Shown one piece after another: positions 1-6,612 of a stretch of DNA of 8,080 nucleotides (position 1 is its first letter; every line of letters begins with the position of its first letter). The notes below the pieces were generated by a model. It did not search any database. It had not been told where the DNA came from and saw only the letters and a program-made list of their open reading frames with translations. A program made the translations under genes and the position numbers. The stretch is taken from the NCBI GenBank assembly GCA_015231995.1, contig JADGAO010000096.1, positions 3,116 to 11,195 on the forward strand. The letters are read 5' to 3'. This DNA is from Nitrospinota bacterium. Its GTDB lineage: Bacteria > Nitrospinota_A > UBA7883 > JACRLM01.

Positions 1-2538
1 GATGGATTTGACTTTGTTGTGGACGAAGAAGACCTGACCTCCCCTGTCCAGCTCGCGCATTATCGCTTCGCGGATGACGGTGTCGGAGAACTTTACGATG
101 AACGTCTGCACGGCCTGTCTGTCTGCCGGTGGAGTCTCGATGACGGACAGATCGCGTATGCCCAACATCGCCGTGTGGAGCGTGCGCGGGATGGGCGTGG
201 CGGTGAGGGTCATCGTGTCCACCCCGGCGGAGAGGGCGCGGAGTTTTTCCTTGTGGGCCACGCCAAACCTCTGCTCCTCGTCAACTATGACAAGCCCCAG
301 TTTGGCGAACTTCACGTCTTTCTGCAAAAGGCGGTGGGTGCCGACGACGATGTCCACCTCGCCCTTCTCCAGCGCGGCGAGTGTCTCTTTCTGCTCCTTA
401 CGGGACTTGAACCTGCTCAACGACTCCACGCGGACGGGGAAAGATTTGAACCGTTCGGCGAATGTGTTGTGATGCTGTTGGGCCAGCAGAGTCGTCGGCA
501 CGAGAACGACCACCTGTTTACCGTCGAACACGGCCTTGAACGCGGCGCGCATGGCGACTTCGGTCTTGCCATACCCCACGTCGCCGCAGACGAGCCGGTC
601 CATAGGTTTTTTGCGTTCCATGTCTGCTGATACATCGGCGATGGCCGATAGCTGGTCTTCCGTCTCCCGGTATTCGAACAGTCCGGCGAACTCCTGATGG
701 AAATTGCCGTCGGTGGAATAGGCGAAACCCTCGGACAGTTCGCGTGAGGCGTGAATCTTCAGCAGACGGTCGGCCATATCCATGACGGCTTTTTTCACGC
801 GGGCGCGTGTCTTTTTCCATGTGACGCCGCCCATGCGGTCAAGGTGAGGCTTATGCTCGCCGCCGCCGCTCATGTATTTTTTGAGCAGATTCACGCTTGC
901 GATAGGCAGGTAGAGTTTCTGCTGTTCGGCGTACTCTATCTCCAGATATTCGTCTTGCGCGTCGCCAACGGTCATCTCTTTCGAACCGATGTATCTGCCG
1001 ACTCCATGCGCCTTGTGGACGACCAGGTCGCCGCGTTTCAAATCCTCCAGGCCGGGGCTGAAGACTTTGCGCGGACTTTTCTGGCGGCGTCTTATTTTTA
1101 CGACTTTGCCGAATATCTCGTCATCGGTTATCAGCGCCCATTTGTCCGGCGGCAGGATGAAGCCCTCCGGGATGGAGCCGACGGCGACGAAAAGGTTCCC
1201 TTCGAACAGCGATGTCTGCGGTTCGAGAATGTGTCCAGCAAGACGGCTAATATCCTCCGGGCCGATACGGACGGAACCCATCTCCCGTTCCCTCAACATT
1301 TTGTCAATCCGCTCCGCGCCGCCGGGGGATTCCGCCGTTATCACAATCGAATAGCCGTTCGTCAGAAGTCCGGCAAGGTCTTTGACGAAATCGTCCACCC
1401 TTCCCCTGTACCGCTCCGGCGACCGGGCCGAAACAACCAGATCGCCCTCGTCTTCAGGGGTCAGCGCAAGCTCGTTAAGGCGCAGGACTGTTTTATCGCC
1501 GATAGCGGCGCTCTCAAGCTCGCTCCTGCTCATGAACAGGCTTTCCACTTCGGGAGCGATGTCTTTTCTGTTGACGGCCTCGGCCCTGTCTTCTTCCATG
1601 AGTTTGTAGAACGACTCGATATGAGCCTCCACCTGATCCGTCTCGTCGGCCATGAAGACAGTGTCGTTCGGCAGATAATCCAACAGTGTGGCGGGCTGGC
1701 GGAAAAACGCCGACATCAGCCGTTCCATCCCGGAGAAATACCCGCCATTTCTCACAGTGTCCATAATGGCGTCTGCGCGGGCTGGGGTGATGTCCATCCC
1801 GTGTATGAATCGCTCGACATCTGGAGCCAGCCGCTCGCCGGAGACATGATAGAAAACCTCGCGGAACGGCAGGATTGTGACTTGCTCAACGTGTTTGACG
1901 GAACGTTGCGTATCGGCGTTGTAGAGGCGTATGGACTCCACATCGTCGCCAATGAATTCGAACCGGGCGGGATGATCGCCGTATCCCGCGAAGACATCCA
2001 CCACGCCGCCCCGGACGGCGAATTCGCCCCTGTTCTCCACCATGTCCACTCGCGTGTAACCGTGGGAGACCAGATGGCTGGAGAGAAGCTCGATATCCAT
2101 GCTGTCGCCTTTGTCAACGCGCAGGATGGATTTTTTCAGCGCATCCGGTGGAAGAGTCTTGCGGGCGAGGGCTTCCACAGTTGTGACGATGATGGCGTTT
2201 GCGGGGCGTTTTAAAAGACGCGACAGGGTGTGAAGTCGTGTTCCCGACACCTCTGGATGCGGCGACATCTCCTCATACGGCAATATTTCCCACGGCGGGA
2301 AAAGGAAAAGCCGGTCGGCGCCACCGGGCATGAAGAACCTGATTATCTCGCACAGCTCTTCGGCTCCGGCGGCTTTGTCCGTAACCAGGGTTATGGGACG
2401 ATCGAGCTTTTCGGAAAGCGCGGCGATGAAGAGCCCTTTGGCCGATTTGGTGAGGCCGTTGCAGGTGACAGGGCGCGCCGGGCCGCCAGTGGCCGTCAAC
2501 CTTTCGAGAACTGTCCTGAGCGTGTAAAGAGAGGTCAT
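1..2538 (-). CDS. mfd: Transcription-repair coupling factor Mfd (N-terminal 846 codons, 3' end outside window)
   Basis: Mfd is a cytoplasmic dsDNA translocase that binds RNA polymerase stalled at a lesion, pushes it off and recruits UvrA for nucleotide excision repair. The minus-strand frame is open from ATG at 2538 to the window edge. Visible in order: the UvrB-homology part with PPWEILPYEE (residues 81-90) and GEFAVRGGVVDVF (171-183); the CarD-like RNA-polymerase-interaction domain, RGDLVVH (502-508) to LLKKY (about 555); a Q-motif-like ETEDQ near 622; Walker A GDVGYGKT (652-659); Walker B DEEQ (753-756); helicase motif III TATPIPRT (779-786). The family is about 1100-1150 residues, so roughly the last 300 (rest of the second RecA lobe, TRG motif, UvrA-masking domain) lie beyond base 1. 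The start is well bounded: an in-frame TGA (2551-2553) sits four codons upstream. No convincing Shine-Dalgarno precedes it. It lies 65 nt downstream of the lipoprotein gene on the same strand. Confidence 0.98.
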   Translation of the reverse strand, partial: MTSLYTLRTVLERLTATGGPARPVTCNGLTKSAKGLFIAALSEKLDRPITLVTDKAAGAEELCEIIRFFMPGGADRLFLFPPWEILPYEEMSPHPEVSGTRLHTLSRLLKRPANAIIVTTVEALARKTLPPDALKKSILRVDKGDSMDIELLSSHLVSHGYTRVDMVENRGEFAVRGGVVDVFAGYGDHPARFEFIGDDVESIRLYNADTQRSVKHVEQVTILPFREVFYHVSGERLAPDVERFIHGMDITPARADAIMDTVRNGGYFSGMERLMSAFFRQPATLLDYLPNDTVFMADETDQVEAHIESFYKLMEEDRAEAVNRKDIAPEVESLFMSRSELESAAIGDKTVLRLNELALTPEDEGDLVVSARSPERYRGRVDDFVKDLAGLLTNGYSIVITAESPGGAERIDKMLREREMGSVRIGPEDISRLAGHILEPQTSLFEGNLFVAVGSIPEGFILPPDKWALITDDEIFGKVVKIRRRQKSPRKVFSPGLEDLKRGDLVVHKAHGVGRYIGSKEMTVGDAQDEYLEIEYAEQQKLYLPIASVNLLKKYMSGGGEHKPHLDRMGGVTWKKTRARVKKAVMDMADRLLKIHASRELSEGFAYSTDGNFHQEFAGLFEYRETEDQLSAIADVSADMERKKPMDRLVCGDVGYGKTEVAMRAAFKAVFDGKQVVVLVPTTLLAQQHHNTFAERFKSFPVRVESLSRFKSRKEQKETLAALEKGEVDIVVGTHRLLQKDVKFAKLGLVIVDEEQRFGVAHKEKLRALSAGVDTMTLTATPIPRTLHTAMLGIRDLSVIETPPADRQAVQTFIVKFSDTVIREAIMRELDRGGQVFFVHNKVKSI

Positions 2539-2603
2539 GGGGAAAAGATATCAGTCATCGCATGTGAGAATTTACCCTCGCCCCTTGCGGGAAAGAGCAT
2601 TGG

Positions 2604-3101
2604 CTAAGTTGGGGTTACTAAATCAAATTGATAGGTGACTCCCTTTTTTTGACCACCAATTGTATAAGTTAAGTATATAGAAAATTTCCCAAAATCTCCT
2701 TTCATGAAAAAAGGATTTTGAACCCATCCTTTACCTTTCCAAACAAGATTATCTGCCGGTATAATGACATCGGTTATTCGGGATTTCGGTGGAATTACAG
2801 TAGGAGCTTGTGTCTTCTCTTTATTTATTAACTTTATGCCGCCATGAATGATTCTTCTTGATAATCCTTTGGGGTTTATATAGGCAGATTCATCCCAATT
2901 AATCACGATGGCTTCATCTTGTTTACTTTCGATATTCAAGGAGAGGACGGGGGGGGTGTAGTCAAATGTGGCAGTAAAATCTGTCTCCTCCGTGTTCTTG
3001 ACGGGGATAATGCCGTGAGAGTAATGAGCACATCCAAACAAGAACGTGGGGAAATAGCAAAACAGAACAAGTAATACTGCTTTTTTTGTAATGCTTTCCA
3101 T
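2604..3101 (-). CDS. Low-G+C lipoprotein of unknown function
   Basis: The 165-residue product starts with a short basic n-region (KK at 6-7), a hydrophobic stretch (8-22) and a lipobox LFGC with Cys24, so it should be a lipid-anchored envelope protein. The mature part looks beta-rich, with a conserved-looking core: IVINWDESAYIN (65-76), RRIIHGGIK (82-90) and a proline-rich VIPP...VIIPAD segment (about 102-117). This arrangement recalls uncharacterised bacterial lipoproteins, but I cannot name a family or function. I chose ATG 3101 over an in-frame start 16 codons upstream because AAAAGGA (3108-3114) sits 6 nt before it and because it places the signal peptide at the N-terminus. Base composition is unlike its neighbours: I count 40 G/C in 120 bases at 2641-2760 (33%), against a clearly G+C-rich mfd and rlmI. 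It lies between a toxin-antitoxin pair and mfd, which suggests horizontal acquisition (inference). Confidence 0.85.
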   Translation of the reverse strand: MESITKKAVLLVLFCYFPTFLFGCAHYSHGIIPVKNTEETDFTATFDYTPPVLSLNIESKQDEAIVINWDESAYINPKGLSRRIIHGGIKLINKEKTQAPTVIPPKSRITDVIIPADNLVWKGKGWVQNPFFMKGDFGKFSIYLTYTIGGQKKGVTYQFDLVTPT

Positions 3102-3107
3102 GATACA

Positions 3108-3114
3108 TCCTTTT
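3108..3114 (-). promoter_or_regulatory. Ribosome binding site deciding the lipoprotein start
   Basis: On the minus strand this reads AAAAGGA, 6 nt before the ATG at 3101. It supports the start that gives a normal signal peptide rather than the longer frame opening at 3149. Confidence 0.7.
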
Positions 3115-3205
3115 AATAGGTTTCCTTTGATCCCTAGTGTCGGGTACACTTTATATTACCTAAACATTACGGTTATGTTGTTGCTCATGCTTCTGTCCAC
3201 GTAGC

Positions 3206-3592
3206 CTAAACTTCCGGATTGAAAGTTTTCAAAATCAGGCCATCAATAACGGTATAGTGCCTGATGTTAGCAGTAAGCAACGGAATGCGATAGGAAAGCG
3301 CTGTGCTTCCGATCAATGCGTCTGCCATGGAAAGCGAATGGCTCAGAAAATGCCGTTCCACCAGTTGAACCGCCATATTGGATATAGCTTCGTTAATGGG
3401 AAGAACGGAGGCTTTCCATTTAGCCAACGTTACAGTCAACGCCGCAAGCTCGCGTTTGTCGCGCATTCCCTGAACCACTTCCATGTGAGTGACGGCGGAA
3501 ATGAGGATTTTTTCAAGGCTATGCAACGCTATACCGGCTTTTGCGTTTCCACGCATATACCAGATGATGATATCGGTATCAACCAGCGTCAA
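3206..3592 (-). CDS. vapC: VapC-type PIN-domain ribonuclease toxin
   Basis: A 128-residue PIN-domain protein, the usual length for VapC toxins, which are Mg2+-dependent endoribonucleases (often cutting tRNA or rRNA) held inactive by their cognate antitoxin. The acidic active-site set is visible: Asp5 in LVDTDIIIW, Glu38 in THMEVVQG, Asp91 in SMADALIG, and Asn109 in LLTANIRHY where the family has Asp or Asn. The C-terminal TANIRHY...I motif is typical, so the toxin looks intact. The start is TTG (3590-3592), whose last two bases with the next A form the antitoxin TGA, a 4-nt TTGA overlap. A GAGGA lies 10 nt upstream inside the antitoxin gene. No in-frame ATG is available near the N-terminus without losing the first catalytic Asp. 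The target RNA cannot be told from sequence. Confidence 0.9.
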   Translation of the reverse strand: MTLVDTDIIIWYMRGNAKAGIALHSLEKILISAVTHMEVVQGMRDKRELAALTVTLAKWKASVLPINEAISNMAVQLVERHFLSHSLSMADALIGSTALSYRIPLLTANIRHYTVIDGLILKTFNPEV

Positions 3593-3843
3593 AACCGGTT
3601 TTTCCTCAAGGAGCGGACATAGCCACCGACATCATCGGTTGCAGTGTTATCCTTCCACACACCGAACAACGGAAAATCTTCCGGCAATGTCCCGGAATCT
3701 TGTTCGCCAGCTTTTCCGGATAACGATCCTGTTTCCTCCACAATCGCCACAGTGAAGGTTACGTTTGGCGGGGTGTCCAGTTTCTTTGCCCAATCTGGCG
3801 GCAAATCGCCGCCTTTTACATGTTCAAGAATCAGGTTTGCCAT
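3589..3843 (-). CDS. VapB-like antitoxin of the PIN toxin
   Basis: An 84-residue protein directly upstream of, and overlapping, the PIN toxin, the standard antitoxin position. It begins MANLILEHVKGGDLPPDW, followed by a short beta-rich segment (NVTFTVAIVEE, 27-37), an acidic/glycine-rich linker (39-56), and a C-terminal PLFGVWKDN...DVGGYVRSLRKNRF (58-84). FGxWKD...DVxxYVRxLRxxRF tails recur in antitoxins paired with VapC proteins, and such tails normally wrap the toxin active site (family knowledge). I see no classic AbrB, ribbon-helix-helix or Phd signature, so I do not assign the DNA-binding class. ATG at 3843 is preferred, with a GGA 6 nt upstream; a TTG two codons earlier (3849) is possible. 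The antitoxin probably autoregulates the operon. Confidence 0.82.
   Translation of the reverse strand: MANLILEHVKGGDLPPDWAKKLDTPPNVTFTVAIVEETGSLSGKAGEQDSGTLPEDFPLFGVWKDNTATDDVGGYVRSLRKNRF
3603..3607 (-). promoter_or_regulatory. Ribosome binding site for the TTG-started toxin
   Basis: GAGGA on the minus strand, inside the antitoxin coding region and 10 nt before the TTG toxin start. Spacing is a little long; together with the weak start codon it would keep toxin synthesis low and tied to antitoxin translation (inference). Confidence 0.5.
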
Positions 3844-3873
3844 ATTCAATCCGTTGAGCTTATGGATGCGGAC

Positions 3874-3903
3874 ATTTTACCGCCAAGCGAGGTGAAGGCA
3901 CAA
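3874..3903 (-). promoter_or_regulatory. Candidate promoter of the toxin-antitoxin operon
   Basis: On the minus strand, TTGTGC (3898-3903) is followed after 18 nt by TAAAAT (3874-3879), a five-of-six match to the sigma70 -10 box. It ends about 30 nt before the antitoxin ATG. The -35 match is poor (three of six), so the call rests mainly on the -10 box and position. Confidence 0.35.
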
Positions 3904-3913
3904 TCCTTTTTCT

Positions 3914-4027
3914 TCCCCTTAACAAGGGGAGGTGGCGCCATTTGACAAGCTCATGGCAGGCTCGCGCCGGATGGGTTTAATTAAACCCCCTCGCCACGTT
4001 GTGGCGGTCCCCCTTGCTAAGGGGGAC
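3914..4027. repeat. MITE-like intergenic repeat with inverted CCCCTTA arms and internal hairpins
   Basis: The 114-bp stretch is bounded by two related hairpins in inverted orientation: TCCCCTT-AAC-AAGGGGA (3914-3930) and GTCCCCCTT-GCT-AAGGGGGAC (4007-4027). Between them lie a perfect 16-bp palindrome, gggtttaattaaaccc (3973-3988), a hairpin CGCCAC-GTT-GTGGCG (3992-4006) and GGCGCC (3934-3939). No open frame of note fits it. CCCCCTTA-N-TAAGGGGG elements are scattered in the intergenic DNA of many bacteria, so I read this as a short non-autonomous palindromic element. It separates the toxin-antitoxin operon from the rlmI gene end. No T-run follows either outer hairpin, so an intrinsic terminator is not supported. 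Confidence 0.65.
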
Positions 4028-4092
4028 AAAATTTGGTTCACGCTGTCCGAGGCATCCTTCACCTCTGACTCCCGGCTCGATAATCCCCGCCA

Positions 4093-5313
4093 TCACCGCT
4101 CCACCGTAAACGCATAACTCTTAAGATACGCGCCTTCCGGGAAAAATATGGACGGTGGGTGATCGTCGCTTTGCCGGAACACCCCGATCGGATACAGAGT
4201 GACACCAGCCTGCCGGGCGGACCTTCGCAGGATGTGCGAGAAATCGTCTGCGGAAAGGGCCGCCGAACAACTCGACGTGATGAATATCCCGCCGTCTTTC
4301 GTGAGCCGCATGGCGGCGCGGTTGATGAAGTGATACGCCTTCTTGCCGCCTTCGATGTCCTTTGACGACTTGATAAGCGCGGGCGGATCCATTATCACCA
4401 GTTCGTATTCCGGGGCGGTTTTGGCTCCAAGCCATTTGAAGGCGTCGGCTTTCTCCCACGTCATGGCCGATTCCGCAATTCCGTTTAGCGCCGCATTCTC
4501 CCGCCCTGTTTCCATCGCCTGCGCCGAGTCATCAACGTTGTGGACGGATTTCGCGCCGCCGAGCATGGCGCAAACGGAAGCGGAGCCTGTGTAGGAGAAA
4601 AGGTTGAGCGCCGTCTTCCCTTTGGAGAAACGTTTCAGAAGGGCGAGCCGCAGGTCTTTCTGGTCGAGAAAGAATCCAGTCTTCTGCCCGTTGAGCGGGT
4701 CGGCGAGAAACTTCACGCCGTTCTCTGTGAATTTGGGCAAACCCGGATCAACGCCAAGATGGATGCCCTTCACGTCGCCAAGCCCTTCTTCCTTGCGGGA
4801 AGGCAGGTCGCTACGTTCCACAATCACTCGCGGCCCCATAACGCGCGCGATAGCGTCCAGAATTTCTTCACGCCGCCTGTCCAGCGCGGCGGTGGACAAT
4901 TGGAAGACGACTGTGTCCCCGTACCTGTCTATAACAAGGCCGGGTATTCCGTCAGACTCGCCAAAAACGGCGCGGTATCCTGTTGTGTCGGTTTTCAGCC
5001 CATATCCCATCAGACGACGCCGTCCGTCCGCCATGCGTATTTTATTCTCGAACCACGCGCTGTCAATGACAGCATGGCGCCGCTCGAATACCCTGATGGA
5101 TATTGATGACGACGAGCAATACGACCCGGTGGCGATTACTCCGCCGTCGCTGGCGGCCACATGGATAAAATCGCCGTTGACCAGGCTGGGTGGAGCTTCG
5201 GCTATCGCGCCGGAGAATACCCACGGATGCCCGTGCGTGACGGAACCGTCCCTTCCGGGTTTAAGCGTGACAAGCGGATATGCGCCAGCAGATTTGGAAA
5301 GTGTGTTATTCAA
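4093..5313 (-). CDS. rlmI: RlmI-like 23S rRNA (cytosine-C5) methyltransferase
   Basis: A 406-residue class I SAM-dependent methyltransferase of the RlmI/COG1092 family (E. coli RlmI, about 396 residues, makes m5C1962 in 23S rRNA). An N-terminal PUA domain (about 12-85) opens with VTLKPGRDGSVTHGHPWVFSG. The central part has GYRAVFGESDGIPGLVIDRYGD (112-133; key residues G121-L126-D129) and NGQKTGFFLDQKDLR (208-222). The Rossmann domain shows motif I LNLFSYTG (236-243), the acidic pair at 261-262, motif IV DPPA (309-312) and SSCS with the likely catalytic Cys349. The start is TTG at 5313; an in-frame TAG ten codons upstream (5341-5343) and no nearby ATG leave no better choice. It overlaps the preceding lipoprotein stop by 8 nt and has no close Shine-Dalgarno, so translational coupling is likely. 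Exact target base is inferred from family. Confidence 0.9.
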   Translation of the reverse strand: MNNTLSKSAGAYPLVTLKPGRDGSVTHGHPWVFSGAIAEAPPSLVNGDFIHVAASDGGVIATGSYCSSSSISIRVFERRHAVIDSAWFENKIRMADGRRRLMGYGLKTDTTGYRAVFGESDGIPGLVIDRYGDTVVFQLSTAALDRRREEILDAIARVMGPRVIVERSDLPSRKEEGLGDVKGIHLGVDPGLPKFTENGVKFLADPLNGQKTGFFLDQKDLRLALLKRFSKGKTALNLFSYTGSASVCAMLGGAKSVHNVDDSAQAMETGRENAALNGIAESAMTWEKADAFKWLGAKTAPEYELVIMDPPALIKSSKDIEGGKKAYHFINRAAMRLTKDGGIFITSSCSAALSADDFSHILRRSARQAGVTLYPIGVFRQSDDHPPSIFFPEGAYLKSYAFTVER

Positions 5314-6052
5314 AAGGTAGCGGGACCGCCAGTTCCCTCTCTATTCTCTCGAACATCTTTTTCGTAACCAGAAGGCTTGGCCGGGCTTTCTCCCACCTCT
5401 GCCCCTGAACGGTTTCGGCGAAAGGCACTATCTTTATCTGCGTCACGTTGCCCCTGTCGAGCGCGCGGACAGTGTACTTGTAGCGGACTTTTTTATCGGC
5501 GCCCCCGAATGGGGTAATCGTCATACCGGCTGTGTCTTTGCGCTCGTCGAGTATCCAGCCGGTGATTATCAACCCGCTTGACCTGTCCACAGTATCGAGC
5601 GGGGTGTCCAACAGCCCTTCTATGACACGGTTCCACGCGACTCCGAAACGTATCGGATAGTCTTTCTGCATGGAGTTGTTGTCGTATGTGACGGTGCGGA
5701 CGGGTTTGGCTCCCGCGTCTATGACCGGGGCCAGCGAACCTTGCGCCCGTTCGTCTATTACGTCGAAATGAGAACGGCCCGCCCCGACCGCCGTGGACTC
5801 CTCGACTTTTACGACCTTTGGCCGCGAAAGAGCGGTCTTCACGGAATCGTCGGACGCGATAGGATTCACCCTCTCGCCCTCAAGACCCGCCGGGATTATC
5901 TCGCCGGACTTGTCAACGGCTCCCTTTTTACCCTGTTTGGAGCCTGTATCTTCGTTTTGCCAGATCAGCGTGTCCGAAAGAGAGGCGCATCCGCTGGCCA
6001 TCAAGCCCACGGTTAGCGCTGTTATCAGGAATAAGGCTTTGTATGTTTTCAT
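5306..6052 (-). CDS. BamC/NlpB-like outer-membrane lipoprotein
   Basis: The 248-residue product has a type II signal peptide: basic start MKTYK, hydrophobic core, lipobox ASGC with Cys22. Residues 23-130 are a polar, low-complexity linker. Residues 130-245 form one compact domain with DYPIRFGVAWNRVIEGLLDT (131-150), TVDRSSGLIITGWILDE (154-170), a strand-rich KVRYKYTVRALDRGNVTQIKIVP (188-210) and a C-terminal helix. The AW...aL...D+..G.i.T.W pattern is like the helix-grip repeats of BamC (NlpB/DapX), an accessory of the BAM complex that inserts outer-membrane beta-barrels; I see one such domain where E. coli BamC has two. The ATG start has GGGAAG just upstream at close spacing. It is the first gene of a unit with rlmI. 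The family call is from pattern memory and needs a profile search. Confidence 0.7.
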   Translation of the reverse strand: MKTYKALFLITALTVGLMASGCASLSDTLIWQNEDTGSKQGKKGAVDKSGEIIPAGLEGERVNPIASDDSVKTALSRPKVVKVEESTAVGAGRSHFDVIDERAQGSLAPVIDAGAKPVRTVTYDNNSMQKDYPIRFGVAWNRVIEGLLDTPLDTVDRSSGLIITGWILDERKDTAGMTITPFGGADKKVRYKYTVRALDRGNVTQIKIVPFAETVQGQRWEKARPSLLVTKKMFERIERELAVPLPFE

Positions 6053-6078
6053 CGCTTCCCATTTTTAACGTAACCTAG

Positions 6079-6108
6079 AGTTTAAAAGCGGCGTCAAACC
6101 CACGTCAA
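6079..6108 (-). promoter_or_regulatory. Sigma70-like promoter of the lipoprotein-rlmI unit
   Basis: On the minus strand TTGACG (6103-6108, five of six) and TAAACT (6079-6084, four of six) are separated by 18 nt. The -10 box ends about 26 nt before the ATG at 6052, giving a short leader with a GGGAAG ribosome site. A second TTGACG (6092-6097) lies within the spacer. Confidence 0.55.
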
Positions 6109-6201
6109 GAGATAAAAAAACTACCGACGGTATCCGGGAGCGTTTTCAAGTCCATCGAAGCGCTCAAATCGTCGTCACCATGAGGCCCTTCAAAGAACCT
6201 G

Positions 6202-6250
6202 TCCTTGAGCATAGCGAAGGACTCAGGGTAAACTCTGCGAAGAATCCATC
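6202..6250. repeat. Partial copy of the palindromic intergenic repeat
   Basis: Contains the 20-mer gaaggactcagggtaaactc (6216-6235), which recurs exactly at 6397-6416, followed in both places by [C/T]GCG and a GAAGAATC block. It resembles an internal part of the longer unit at 6380-6497 without its GTCATTCTGA left end, so it is probably a truncated or interrupted copy. Confidence 0.6.
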
Positions 6251-6257
6251 AGAGTTT

Positions 6258-6344
6258 GTCATTCTGAACGGAGTGAAGAATCTATCAAATAAAACATTTT
6301 ATTATACTTTGATCCTTCGGTCGCTGAGGCTCCCTCAGGATGAC
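6258..6344. repeat. Palindromic intergenic repeat, unit 1
   Basis: The left arm GTCATTCTGAAC (6258-6269) with gtgaagaatctatcaaa (6273-6289) pairs imperfectly with the right arm GATCCTTCGGTCGC...CCCTCAGGATGAC (6311-6344). The AT-rich centre (about 6290-6310) would be the loop. The arms share GTCAT-CTGA, GGAG and AAG-AT blocks, so the unit would fold as one long stem as RNA or extruded DNA. This is a repeat type dispersed in many bacterial intergenic regions (general knowledge); no protein is supported. Confidence 0.75.
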
Positions 6345-6354
6345 AACCAGCGGC

Positions 6355-6389
6355 CATTGTCATTCTGAGCGCCAGCATTGTCATTCTGA
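6355..6389 (+). repeat. Direct repeat of the unit left end (21-bp period)
   Basis: cattgtcattctga occurs at 6355-6368 and again at 6376-6389, 21 bp apart. The first copy is a lone left end with no partner arm; the second begins unit 2. This looks like one repeat inserted into, or duplicated from, another. Confidence 0.65.
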
Positions 6390-6497
6390 ACCCTTCGAAG
6401 GACTCAGGGTAAACTCCGCGTAGCGAAGTGAAGAATCTATCAAAAAGAATGTTTTTCTAATTCGATCCTTCAGTCGAGGACTCCCTCAGGATGATAA
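6380..6497. repeat. Palindromic intergenic repeat, unit 2 (expanded)
   Basis: Left arm GTCATTCTGAAC (6380-6391), then an extra insert carrying the 20-mer at 6397-6416, then gtgaagaatctatcaaa (6428-6444, identical to 6273-6289), an AT-rich loop, and the right arm GATCCTTCAGTCGAGG...CCCTCAGGATGAT (6464-6494). It equals unit 1 plus about 35 bp inside the left arm. With unit 1 and the partial copy it fills most of the space between the divergent gene units. Confidence 0.75.
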
Positions 6498-6523
6498 TCC
6501 TGAAGAGAAAAACTTGATTTTCA

Positions 6524-6552
6524 TTGATTCGAGCGCTTTATTTTGTTAGAAA
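6524..6552 (+). promoter_or_regulatory. Candidate promoter of the zinc-ribbon gene
   Basis: TTGATT (6524-6529) is followed after 17 nt by TAGAAA (6547-6552), preceded by TG one base upstream as in an extended -10 box. It lies just after the repeat cluster and about 70 nt before the ATG at 6625. The match is moderate; a second TTGATT at 6514-6519 offers alternatives. Confidence 0.35.
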
Positions 6553-6612
6553 TAAAGATTCTGTAAGATTACTGTGTCATCTGTATTTACGCGGTCGCTC
6601 TCCTTTGCGGCC

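Noticed and set aside
751..2214. A 487-codon open frame on the plus strand
   Set aside because: It lies wholly antisense to mfd, whose minus-strand frame carries all expected motifs; the long antisense frame is a by-product of high-G+C codon use.
4007..4027. Strong GTCCCCCTT/AAGGGGGAC hairpin as an rlmI terminator
   Set aside because: No T-run follows on the minus strand and the related hairpin at 3914-3930 shows it belongs to a repeat.
4604..5320. A 238-codon plus-strand open frame
   Set aside because: It is antisense to the intact rlmI frame, rich in Ser/Arg/Pro as expected from a shadow frame, and matches no family I know.
6111..6138. Minus-strand TACC-GTC-GGTA hairpin followed by seven T, terminator-like
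   Set aside because: The stem is only 4-5 bp and there is no minus-strand gene upstream of it in the window that would need a terminator there.
6180..6368. A 62-codon plus-strand open frame
   Set aside because: It is made of the palindromic repeat sequence and has no ribosome site or protein-like composition.
6202..6497. Possible CRISPR array
   Set aside because: Repeats are few, of different lengths and internally palindromic, with no regular spacing or unique spacers.
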